NCBI GenBank assembly: GCA_026770585.1
Contig: MU646470.1
Span: 373,870 to 386,342, forward strand
DNA length: 12,473 nt
Source of the DNA: Baffinella frigidus
Taxonomy: Eukaryota; Cryptophyceae; Cryptomonadales; Baffinellaceae
Reading direction: 5' to 3'
In this document: positions 6,456-12,104 of the stretch, piece by piece
How positions within the stretch are numbered: the first letter of the stretch is position 1
Layout of the letters: every line of letters starts with the position of its first letter
Made by a program: the position numbers and the translations under genes
Notes under the pieces: generated by a model
Database searches by the model: none
What the model was told of the DNA's origin: nothing
Seen by the model: only the letters and a program-made list of their open reading frames with translations

Positions 6456-6550
6456 GGTGCTTTGGTGCTTTGGTGCTTTCTCCTCAAGAGTGAGGTGGGC
6501 TGTGGCCTTCGATGTGAGTGTAAAAAAAAGCACCAAAGCACCAAAGTACC
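6456..6550. repeat. Inverted repeat of GGTGCTTT units (hairpin)
   Basis: Three GGTGCTTT units at 6456-6479 are matched by AAAGCACC units at 6527-6550, about 23 of 24 bases paired, with a 47-bp loop. The right arm lies inside the 80-bp duplicated segment, so the second copy of that segment has no partner arm. Confidence 0.8.
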
Positions 6551-6576
6551 TAAAGGACCTTTCTTAAGGGCCTAAA
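6497..6576 (+). repeat. 80-bp perfect direct repeat, first copy
   Basis: It starts GGGCTGTGGCCTTCGATGTG and ends CTTAAGGGCCTAAA. It is identical, as far as I can read, to 6702-6781, offset by 205 bp. Confidence 0.93.
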
Positions 6577-6701
6577 TCCGGGGCCAGGGGCTGCGGGCCG
6601 CGTTCTTGGAGCCGTAAGCCCGTTCTTGGAGCCGTTTTCAGTTAACCCTACCCACCCCCTCCAGCGGTACTCCCCCCCTCCACCTGCGCGGCGTATGTAC
6701 C
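6577..6701. other. GC-rich spacer between the 80-bp repeats
   Basis: It has a tandem pair of GTTCTTGGAGCCGT (6602 and 6622 region) and a C-rich tract, and no gene. Confidence 0.5.
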
Positions 6702-6781
6702 GGGCTGTGGCCTTCGATGTGAGTGTAAAAAAAAGCACCAAAGCACCAAAGTACCTAAAGGACCTTTCTTAAGGGCCTAAA
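6702..6781 (+). repeat. 80-bp perfect direct repeat, second copy
   Basis: Second exact copy of 6497-6576, including the run of eight A bases. Identity across a homopolymer suggests recent duplication. It is followed by the X4 tail. Confidence 0.93.
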
Positions 6782-6794
6782 GCCCTGCGTCTCG

Positions 6795-7277
6795 GTCCTT
6801 TAGGTCCTTTAGGTTTTAAATGCTCCCAACATATGCCAACGACACGCCCTTCCGTAGAAAGGACTGCAGAGAAAGCATTTTTGCTTTCGGATCGCGTTTC
6901 GCTCTCCAGTGCAGAGGCTCGTGAAGAGGGGATACAGGGCGGCTCTGTTGGGGTGTGTAAAGGTATACCAACTGGTTCCCATGCTCACACACACACCGAA
7001 CCCAAGTCAGCCTTGTTCTGAGGCTCATGGTATCCCATGGTTGAAGTATAAAAGCTCCAGCCACGGATACCCCACAAGGTGAGGGGGGTTGTGTGGGGGT
7101 GTGAGATGAGACAGATGTCAAACCAAACGCATGTAGAGGTTTCCCCCAATGTACGGAAGTCAGCGAGCGAGAGAGTGAGAGAGGTGGATGTGTAAGGGTT
7201 TCCCCCGGGCTGTACAGAATGTAGCTGTGCAGAGACACATGGGGAGCGACTCGTCTCCGTAAGGTTCTACCTAGGTA
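6795..7277 (-). mobile_element. X-family retroposon-like copy X4 (near full length, 483 bp)
   Basis: TCCTTTAGGTCCTTTAGGTT to TCTACCTAGGTA. It is the inverted counterpart of X1 (4918-5436), sharing GCTCACACACACACCGAACC, a CCATGGTTGAAGTATAAAAG block and the CCACGGATACCCCACAAGGT block. It carries no coding frame with recognisable domains. Confidence 0.7.
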
Positions 7278-7384
7278 AAGCTACTCTTAGCGATTCGCCT
7301 CCACCTACAGTTGCGCGACAGCACGTCCCGAACTTACGCTGAGCGTCGGGAGGACTCAACTAATCGCCGTCTGGTCCTCTCTGT
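7278..7384. other. Spacer, nothing recognised
   Basis: About 100 bp of mixed-composition sequence between X4 and the minisatellite. I see no element ends, RNA gene or open frame here. Confidence 0.4.
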
Positions 7385-7640
7385 TAGCCCATCCACATGC
7401 GTTAGAGCCCAGCTGCATTAGCATCCATCCCCGTTAGCACCCATCCCCGTTAGCACTGTCATGTGTAGAGGTTCCCCCAATGTGCGGGTGTCAGTCCACC
7501 CTCGTTAGCACCCACCCGCGTTAGCACCGCAACAGCGCTTAGGCGCGTCAACACCCTTCCCCGTGAAGCACCCATGCACGTCACACACGTCAGCACTTAC
7601 GCGCGTCAACACCCACGCGCGTCAGTCCCCGTCGAGCGGT
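7385..7640 (-). repeat. Degenerate minisatellite, inverted relative to 4561-4850
   Basis: Units of CCACATGCGTTAGAGCC, CCGTTAGCACCCATC and GCGCGTCAACACCCACG recur with drift. They match the reverse complement of the 4561-4850 unit. More scattered GCGTCAG pieces continue to about 7770. Confidence 0.6.
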
Positions 7641-8085
7641 CCTCCGGCCAAATGTGACGGGTTAGTCAGGGTAAAGCGTGTGGGCTCGTCAGCCCTCACG
7701 GGTCAGTCCCACCGCGTCAGACCACACCTTCAACCCTCATTGATCAGTCCCAACGCGGGGAGTGTGGGAGCAGTAGCGCATGAGCACGGGACGCTATCGC
7801 GAGGTGCCACATGCGCGAAGGGGCAAATGGCAGATGATCGCACGCAATAACACACGCGGGAGCAGCAGCGCATGCACGCGTGGCTGAGTGTGCACGCAAC
7901 AGAACGTGCACAAGGAGCAGGGAGGGGATGCAGCCTGGCACGAGGGGGGGGCGTTTGGGCTCGTTGAGCGGGTCTGCCCCTTGGCGAAGAGCCGTTCCCG
8001 GGTCCAGCGGCCCGTCGACGCCCGCGCCGCGCACGCGGCGCCGACCGCCGCCAGCCGACGCGCCGCACCGAGACGCATGGAGTGG
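7641..8085. other. GC-rich stretch without a convincing gene
   Basis: Several overlapping frames run on both strands (for example plus 7880-8449, minus 7730-8068). All are Arg/Pro/Ala/Ser-rich, as expected when a GC-rich sequence lacks stops. No domain is recognisable. It may be the 5' flank or untranslated region of the RWP-RK gene. Confidence 0.4.
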
Positions 8086-8110
8086 CCTATCTCTCCTACT
8101 GAGAGATAGG
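8086..8110. repeat. Perfect 10-bp stem-loop
   Basis: CCTATCTCTC-CTACT-GAGAGATAGG has a 10-bp perfect stem and a 5-base loop. It sits two bases before the first copy of the 44-bp direct repeat. It is not followed by a T-run, so it is not a typical terminator. Confidence 0.85.
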
Positions 8111-8112
8111 TG

Positions 8113-8156
8113 CTTATGGAGCTTATGGAGCTTTAATGAACGTCATACAGCAGCAC
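8113..8156 (+). repeat. 44-bp direct repeat, first copy
   Basis: CTTATGGAGCTTATGGAGCT, then TTAATGAACGTCATACAGCA, then GCAC, identical to 8463-8506. Weaker similarity continues for about 50 bp (CTTGGT...GACCGAAA). The unit contains an internal CTTATGGAG doublet. Confidence 0.9.
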
Positions 8157-8462
8157 ACACGTTCCCACGTCTTGGTAGACCGAAACGTCGTGGTGAATAT
8201 GGCGGATTGCCCACACTCAGGTCTAGCGTAGAGCCAGCGCGCGAGGGCTGTGCGCTCCGAATTCCGAGTCCAGCTGCCTGTCGTCGTCTGCGCCGCGAGT
8301 CGGTTGCTCCGTCGGCAGCAGAGTATGCACCGGGCCAATGTGGTTCCAACACACCAATCTTTCCCAGGATCCGTCCACAGGGAGCGGAGCACCGGCCATG
8401 TCCCCGATCGGCCTATCATTGCCGCTGTGCCCATGTTTTTACTTGGTAATGCGCCTTCCAGC

Positions 8463-8506
8463 CTTATGGAGCTTATGGAGCTTTAATGAACGTCATACAG
8501 CAGCAC
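8463..8506 (+). repeat. 44-bp direct repeat, second copy
   Basis: Exact copy of 8113-8156, 350 bp downstream and about 120 bp upstream of the RWP-RK start codon. It could be a promoter or leader duplication or a transposon footprint; the sequence does not decide. Confidence 0.9.
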
Positions 8507-8628
8507 GAACGTTTCTTGGTCCGATGGACCGAAATGGTGAGCACGCCAGATTTTGCCGGTCGCCAGTTTTTGTTTTCCCTCCGGGGTCGCAACCACGTCC
8601 AGGATTTAGGGGCCCCTTGCTGACAGGG

Positions 8629-9177
8629 ATGCCGCGTGAGGATGGTGGGGAGGAGGAGGTCGCGCTGGCTGCGGCGGCTCCTGCTCCAGTTGCAGCTCAG
8701 CCCGCGGCGGCTCAGAACATGGCATCCGCGCCTGCAAAAGTGCGGTCACGTCCGGAACAGTTCCGCGCGCGAAAGGGAAACGCCAGCATCACCTACGAGG
8801 CGATCGCGGGCCTCTTCCACCTGAAATTGGAGGACGCCGCGAAGGAGTTCGGCGTGTCCCCGACCACCTTCAAGCGGGTGCGTTGAGGGTGGGGGTGGGT
8901 GATGGGGGTGATTTCTGCGGGGGAGGTGGCGCATGATTTGTGTTGCAAGTGGTCTGAGGATAGGGCGGGTTGGCAGGCGTGCCGCAGCTTCGGCATGGAG
9001 GACTGGCCGTACCGGAGGGGGTCGTATCACAGACTGCCGGGAGGCTCCTCATTGGTGGCGAGCTCATGGGGCACGGACCTCCAGGCGGGGCGAGCCTTTC
9101 TAGCTCAGCCAATGGCGGCTCAACCCTCGCATCAGGCTATGTGGATGGATGCTCAGACCATCGGTGTCGGGCAGCAG
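8629..9177 (+). CDS. RWP-RK domain protein, exons 1 and 2 (join 8629-8877, 8977-9177)
   Basis: Predicted nuclear DNA-binding protein. Exon 1 gives an acidic/Ala-rich start (MPREDGGEEEVALAAAA), then a basic stretch (RSRPEQFRARKG) and the first half of the RWP-RK domain, residues 53-83: ITYEAIAGLFHLKLEDAAKE then FGVSPTTFKR. It then hits an in-frame stop. A GT-AG intron (8878-8976) joins it in phase 0 to ACRSFGMEDWPYRRGSYHRL, residues 84-103, which restores the usual CR.(F/H)G...WPYR ending. The eponymous RWP is DWP here and RK is RR, a departure in a normally conserved spot. Exon 2 continues Gln/Ala/Ser-rich to VGQQ and stops at CAG|GTAAGA (9178), a near-ideal donor. The start at 8629 is chosen because it has G at -3 and the acidic N-terminus follows directly. 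An in-frame ATG at 8338 would add low-complexity sequence that spans a repeat, and CTTGCTGACAG just before 8629 could be an acceptor from an upstream exon. The RWP-RK call is strong; the exact start is not. Confidence 0.85.
8878..8976 (+). other. Intron 1 inside the RWP-RK domain (99 bp)
   Basis: Donor CGG|GTGCGT, acceptor TTGGCAG|GCG, phase 0 on both sides. Unspliced, the frame stops at 8884-8886 right after TTFKRVR, in the middle of the domain. Splicing joins TTFKR to ACRSFG, matching the family pattern. The interior is G/T-rich with a weak pyrimidine tract. Confidence 0.8.
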
Positions 9178-9319
9178 GTAAGAGCGTGTGTTGATCACAC
9201 GCCCAGCATGCCCACGTTCGTACGTCCCCCTCCTTTTTGGTGGGCAAAAGTGGGATATCATCCCGGATCTGGTCGCTCACACACTGCGCAACCGTCTCCG
9301 TTCTACAACAAAGTGTAGT

Positions 9320-9380
9320 GTGTGAGAGACCTCGAGATCCGTGTAGCCCCCCCCCCCCCGCAGGGAGTCTTGGAACGTGG
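9320..9380 (+). repeat. Repeat flanking the foldback: GAGATCCGTGTAGCCC-(C)n-GCAGGG
   Basis: GAGATCCGTGTAGCCC, a run of C and GCAGGGAGTCTTGGAACGTG then GTC are repeated at 9986-10035 (GCAGGGGGTCTTAGAACGTG then GTC). The first copy precedes the 345-bp foldback. The second starts exactly at the right end of the 148-bp element, which seems to have inserted at its GATC. Confidence 0.75.
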
Positions 9381-9381
9381 T

Positions 9382-9726
9382 CCTTGCTCGGATAGCGAGG
9401 GGGCAAACGGATCGGGTAATTTCTGGCCAGCCTTCCGAAAGGGAAGTCTAGCGCCCACAGGTTGGACGCGACTGGTGCACATGTTTGAATTCGTAGAGCT
9501 ATTCCGGTAGGACTTGTCGCGTTTTTGATTTCGAGACTTCGAGACTTCGAGACTTCATTTGTACCATGAGATTTGAAACGGTGTGTTTTAAAACGTTTTA
9601 CGCCCTTTAAAACCTTTTTGAAGTCTGAAATCTTGAAATCTCGAAGTCGAAAACGCGACAAGTCCTGCCGGAATGGCTCTACCCGAATTAACAAGATTCA
9701 TTTGCCCCCTCGCTATCCGACCAAGG
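9382..9726. mobile_element. 345-bp foldback element
   Basis: Outer arms (9382-9407 and 9701-9726): CCTTGCTCGGATAGCGAGGG then GGCAAA, matched by its inverted copy with one mismatch over 26 bp. Inner arms (about 9488-9555 and 9620-9689) share TTCCGGTAGGACTTGTCGCG/CGCGACAAGTCCTGCCGGAA and GACTTCGAG repeats. The left arm carries about 70 bp (9408-9487) that the right arm lacks. The centre is AT-rich (TTTTAAAACG). No coding sequence. Confidence 0.8.
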
Positions 9727-9729
9727 CAT

Positions 9730-9840
9730 GCTGGTCGTGTGATCAATAAATTCTCACAAAAGCCGGAGCGGTCGTGTTTGACAATTTCGTAAACCTCGTT
9801 TTCCCCCCGAGCAGGCGTTCTTCGGCGGGGGGACCTTACC
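9730..9840 (+). repeat. Partial exon-3 start copy a, with upstream AATCAATAAATTCTCAC unit
   Basis: GCTGGTCGTGTGATCAATAA then ATTCTCAC leads to TTTTCCCCCCGAGCAG|GCGTTCTTCGGCGGGGGGAC. The part after the bar encodes AFFGGGT, as exon 3 does, then diverges. Its pyrimidine tract is better than that of the proposed real acceptor. Confidence 0.7.
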
Positions 9841-9843
9841 GCA

Positions 9844-9991
9844 GATCTCATGTGGAACCACTCAAAATTTATAGACTGGATTCAATGAAATTTACTACAC
9901 AGAACGATCTTTACTAGTAATATTAAAGCAAACGTGTAGTAATTTTGATTGAAATCCAGTGTATAAATTACAAGTGTTTCCACATGAGATC
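9844..9991. mobile_element. AT-rich 148-bp element with long terminal inverted repeats
   Basis: The left arm GATCTCATGTGGAACCACTC, then AAAATTTATAGACTGGATTC and on to TACTACAC (9844-9900), is mirrored by GTGTAGTAATTTTGATTGAA and on to TTCCACATGAGATC (9934-9991). About 57 bp pair with a handful of mismatches around a 33-bp loop. It is much more AT-rich than its surroundings. GATC at both tips could be a 4-bp target duplication. Confidence 0.85.
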
Positions 9992-10037
9992 CGTGTAGCC
10001 CAACCCCCCCCCGCAGGGGGTCTTAGAACGTGGTCAT

Positions 10038-10142
10038 GCTGGTCTTGTAATCAATAAATTCTCACTACACGCCGAAGCTGGTCTTGCAATCAATAAATTC
10101 TCACTTCCCCTCCGAGATGGTCTTGTGATCAATGATAGACTC
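10038..10142 (+). repeat. Three tandem 39-bp units with AATCAATAAATTCTCAC
   Basis: Units begin at 10038, 10077 and 10116 with GCTGGTCTTGTAATCAATAA, GCTGGTCTTGCAATCAATAA and GATGGTCTTGTGATCAATGA. Single units also lie at 9730 and about 10611, each just before an exon-3-like start. Confidence 0.85.
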
Positions 10143-10198
10143 AGGGTTGGCGGGGAGGTCACACGAGAGAGAAGATAATCTCGAGGGACCTACCCAGA

Positions 10199-10222
10199 GT
10201 TGTATATCACCAAGTATACAAC
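10199..10222. repeat. Perfect 8-bp stem-loop
   Basis: GTTGTATA-TCACCAAG-TATACAAC, followed by a further CGTATACG palindrome. It is a short structure inside intron 2 without an obvious role. Confidence 0.75.
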
Positions 10223-10249
10223 GTATACGAAGATACATTCTCACTCCAC

Positions 10250-10292
10250 ACCGCAGCAGGGGTTCTTCGGCGGGGGGAACTTTGGCGTCCGT
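10250..10292 (+). repeat. Partial exon-3 start copy b
   Basis: CACCGCAGCAG|GGGTTCTTCGGCGGGGGG then AACTTTGGCGTCCGTG encodes GFFGGGNFGV after the putative acceptor. It runs straight into the palindrome at 10298. Confidence 0.7.
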
Positions 10293-10297
10293 GTTTT

Positions 10298-10372
10298 TGA
10301 GCGACCATATCAGGGGAAAGGCGAAGTTTATCAACTTAATAAACCCCGCCTTTGCCCTGATATGGTCGCTCA
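10298..10372. repeat. 75-bp near-perfect palindrome
   Basis: TGAGCGACCATATCAGGGGA to TCAA, mirrored by TTAATAAACCCCGCCTTTGC to GGTCGCTCA, with about 4 mismatches over 36-37 bp arms and almost no loop. Its arm end GGTCGCTCACACACT recurs at 9270, 10549 and 10773. Confidence 0.9.
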
Positions 10373-10548
10373 CACACTGCACGCCGGAGCCACGGAGGGC
10401 CCTTCGGGGGTTATTCCAAGGTCATTTGTTTTAAGGGAAAACGGGATTCAAAAGTCAATGTTTGGGAGAAAACGGCTCCCAGAACGAGCAACCGGCTTCA
10501 AGAACGAGCACCGGATAACCCTCCAAGGGCCTCGCCTTTCCCCCGAGA

Positions 10549-10607
10549 TGGTCGCTCACACACTCGATAACGACCTTATCACACGACCATACGTGAGCGA
10601 CCACATC
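10549..10607. repeat. Inverted repeat with GGTCGCTCAC arms
   Basis: GGTCGCTCAC and GTGAGCGACC bound about 34 bp containing CACGACCA, which itself pairs with TGGTCGTG at about 10612-10619. These are overlapping short palindromes built from the same arm as 10298-10372. Confidence 0.7.
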
Positions 10608-10610
10608 GGG

Positions 10611-10745
10611 TGTGGTCGTGTAATCAATAAATTATACACGCCGGGGGCAGGCGTTCTTCGGCGGCGGGACGTTCGGCGTCCCGCACCCGCACCCTCCTCC
10701 GCTCGTCTCCAATGCCGCGGTGGGGAAACCCGCCATTGTTTTTCA
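10611..10745 (+). repeat. Partial exon-3 start copy c (longest)
   Basis: GGTCGTGTAATCAATAAATT leads to GCCGGGGGCAG|GCGTTCTTCGGC. From 10651 it reads AFFGGGTFGVPHPHPPPLVS then NAAVGKPAI, parallel to exon 3 (AFFGGGTFGGLPRPPPHVTN then AAVGGSAI), and then departs at GTTTTTCAATTG. It could act as an alternative or decoy exon. Confidence 0.75.
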
Positions 10746-10802
10746 ATTGAATAAACCTCGCTTGTCCCCCGGTGGTCGCTCACACACTACACACCGGAGC
10801 AG

Positions 10803-11288
10803 GCGTTTTTCGGTGGGGGGACATTCGGCGGGCTCCCGCGACCACCCCCGCACGTGACGAATGCCGCGGTGGGGGGATCCGCCATTGCGCACGCTCCTCC
10901 AATACATCCGCAGCCGCCGCCTCAGGCTCAACCGTGGCTACAGGCTCAGGTGGGGGGATCCGCCATCGCGCACGCTCCTCTGATCGCTCCTTCGTTCCAG
11001 CCGCTGCTGCAGCAGGCGGCTCAGCCGCAGGCGCATCAGTGGCCACAGGCTCAGGGCCGTGGGCAGCCGCAGGAGGCGCAGCGTGCTCAGCAGTGGCCAC
11101 CGGCCGCGCAGGGGAATGTCGCGATGGGGCAGGATGTTGGGATGGGGTCGTGGCCTATCGTGCAGCAGTGGCGGCAGCAGGAGCAGCAGAAACAGCAGAA
11201 GCGGAGGGAGGAGCAGCAGGAGCAGCAGCAGGAGCAGCAGCAGAAGGAGCAGAGGGAGAAGCAGCAGCAGCTGCTGGCAAACCCCTAA
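10803..11288 (+). CDS. RWP-RK protein exon 3: Gly/Pro start and Gln-rich C-terminal tail
   Basis: From the proposed acceptor at 10802 the frame is open for 161 codons to TAA at 11286-11288. It starts AFFGGGTFGGLPRPPPHVTN then AAVGGSAIAHAPPIHPQPPP. VGGSAIAHAP is repeated 27 codons later (10869-10899 and 10950-10980 differ by one base). The tail holds QWPQAQ, MGQDVGMGSWPIVQQWRQQE and a long Gln/Glu/Lys stretch likely to be a coiled coil or disordered, ending LLANP. It joins in phase to exon 2 (also Gln/Ala/Met-rich), for a protein of about 311 residues. Gln-rich tails are common in transcriptional activators; that role is inference. The stop is formed by the first telomere-type repeat. CAG tracts are open by default in this frame, so the evidence is the non-repeat part, the in-phase splice and the paralogue at 2-277. 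It could be the tail of a different gene copy. Confidence 0.6.
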   Translation, partial: AFFGGGTFGGLPRPPPHVTNAAVGGSAIAHAPPIHPQPPPQAQPWLQAQVGGSAIAHAPLIAPSFQPLLQQAAQPQAHQWPQAQGRGQPQEAQRAQQWPPAAQGNVAMGQDVGMGSWPIVQQWRQQEQQKQQKRREEQQEQQQEQQQKEQREKQQQLLANP

Positions 11289-11466
11289 CCCTCAACCCTG
11301 AAACCTGAACCCTCAACCCTGAACTCTAAGCCCTAGACCCTACACCCTCAACCCTCATCCCTCACCCCTCGTCCCTCAACCCTCATCCCTCAACCCTCAA
11401 CCGTAAAACCCTAAACCCTAAAACCTAAAACCTAAACCCTACACCCTAAACCCCAAACCCTGCACC

Positions 11467-11498
<32 letters not shown>

Positions 11499-11648
11499 AC
11501 TCTCAACCCTCAACCCTCAGCCCCAAACCCTAAACCCTAAACCCTGAACCCCAGACCCTGCACCCCAAACCCTCAACCCTCAACACTAAACCCTCAACCC
11601 TCAACCCTCAGCCCTCAACCCCAAACCCTAATCCCTCAACCCCAAACC

Positions 11649-11680
<32 letters not shown>

Positions 11681-11697
11681 ACCCTAAACCCTAAACC

Positions 11698-11729
<32 letters not shown>

Positions 11730-11930
11730 ACCCTTAACACTACACCCTAAACCCTAAACCCTCATCTCTCATCTCTCATCCCTCATTCCTCACCCCTCAC
11801 CCCTCAACCTTCACCTCTCACCCCTCAACCCTCAACCCTGAACCCTCAACCCTCAATCCTCAATCCTCAACCCCAACCCCTCAACCCTCAACCCTCAACT
11901 CCAAACCCTCATCCCTCAACCCCAATCCCT
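11286..11930 (+). repeat. Telomere-variant array directly after exon 3, mostly CCCTCAA
   Basis: About 640 bp of heptamers, predominantly CCCTCAA with patches of CCCTAAA, CCCCAAA and CCCTCAT. The C-rich strand is on +, as in the left array. The first repeat overlaps the stop codon of the gene. Confidence 0.93.
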
Positions 11931-12064
11931 GAATGCAGGCGCAGCAGCCGAACATCGCCATGGGGTCCTGGCCGATCGTGCAACAATGGCAGCAGCAGGA
12001 GCAGCAGAAGCAGAAGCAGCAGCAGCAGCAGCAGAAGGACAAGCAGGCACGCTTCACACCCTAA
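11931..12064 (+). pseudogene. Module G: exon-3 fragment with intact SWPIVQQW core
   Basis: After TGAATGCAGGC the frame reads QAQQPNIAMGSWPIVQQW, then a pure Gln/Glu/Lys tract, then QARFTP and TAA at 12062-12064. There is no upstream exon or start nearby. The minus-strand Leu-rich frame here is only the shadow of the CAG tract. Confidence 0.6.
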
Positions 12065-12104
12065 CCCCGAAACTCTGCTAAGTGGTGTACACACAGTCTA
12101 CACA

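Larger units (their letters stand above)
9178..10802 (+). other. Intron 2 (about 1.6 kb), filled with foldback elements and partial exon copies
   Basis: Donor CAG|GTAAGA at 9178; proposed acceptor CGGAGCAG|GCG at 10802/10803, joining phase 0 to phase 0 and linking VGQQ to AFFGGGTFG. Inside lie two long inverted-repeat elements, several short palindromes and three further copies of the acceptor region plus the start of exon 3 (near 9815, 10260, 10651). Any of these could be used as an alternative acceptor. If exons 1-2 and exon 3 belong to different gene copies, this would be intergenic instead. Confidence 0.5.

Noticed and set aside
8086-8110. Intrinsic bacterial terminator
   Set aside because: No U-run follows the stem, and the introns and telomere-type repeats mark the sequence as eukaryotic.
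7880-8449. 190-codon open frame, the longest in the window
   Set aside because: Arg/Pro/Ser/Ala-rich, overlapped by equally long frames on the other strand, contains the 44-bp repeat and hairpin, and shows no domain. It is best explained by GC-rich sequence lacking stops.
8338-8628. In-frame N-terminal extension of the RWP-RK protein from ATG 8338
   Set aside because: The ATG has C at -3 and the extension crosses the 44-bp repeat with no conserved features. The ATG at 8629 is better placed, though an upstream spliced exon remains possible.
9137-9694. 185-codon minus-strand frame
   Set aside because: It runs through half of the 345-bp foldback and the antisense of exon 2, with no domain or start context. 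It is likely chance.
10772-11308. Ala/Gly-rich frame overlapping exon 3 in another phase
   Set aside because: It is a shadow of the same CAG-rich DNA (GCA/GCG phase). Only the Gln phase joins exon 2 in phase and is conserved in module A.
11909-12094. Minus-strand frame with a 20-residue Leu run resembling a membrane segment
   Set aside because: It is the reverse shadow of the CAG tract of module G (CTG codons).
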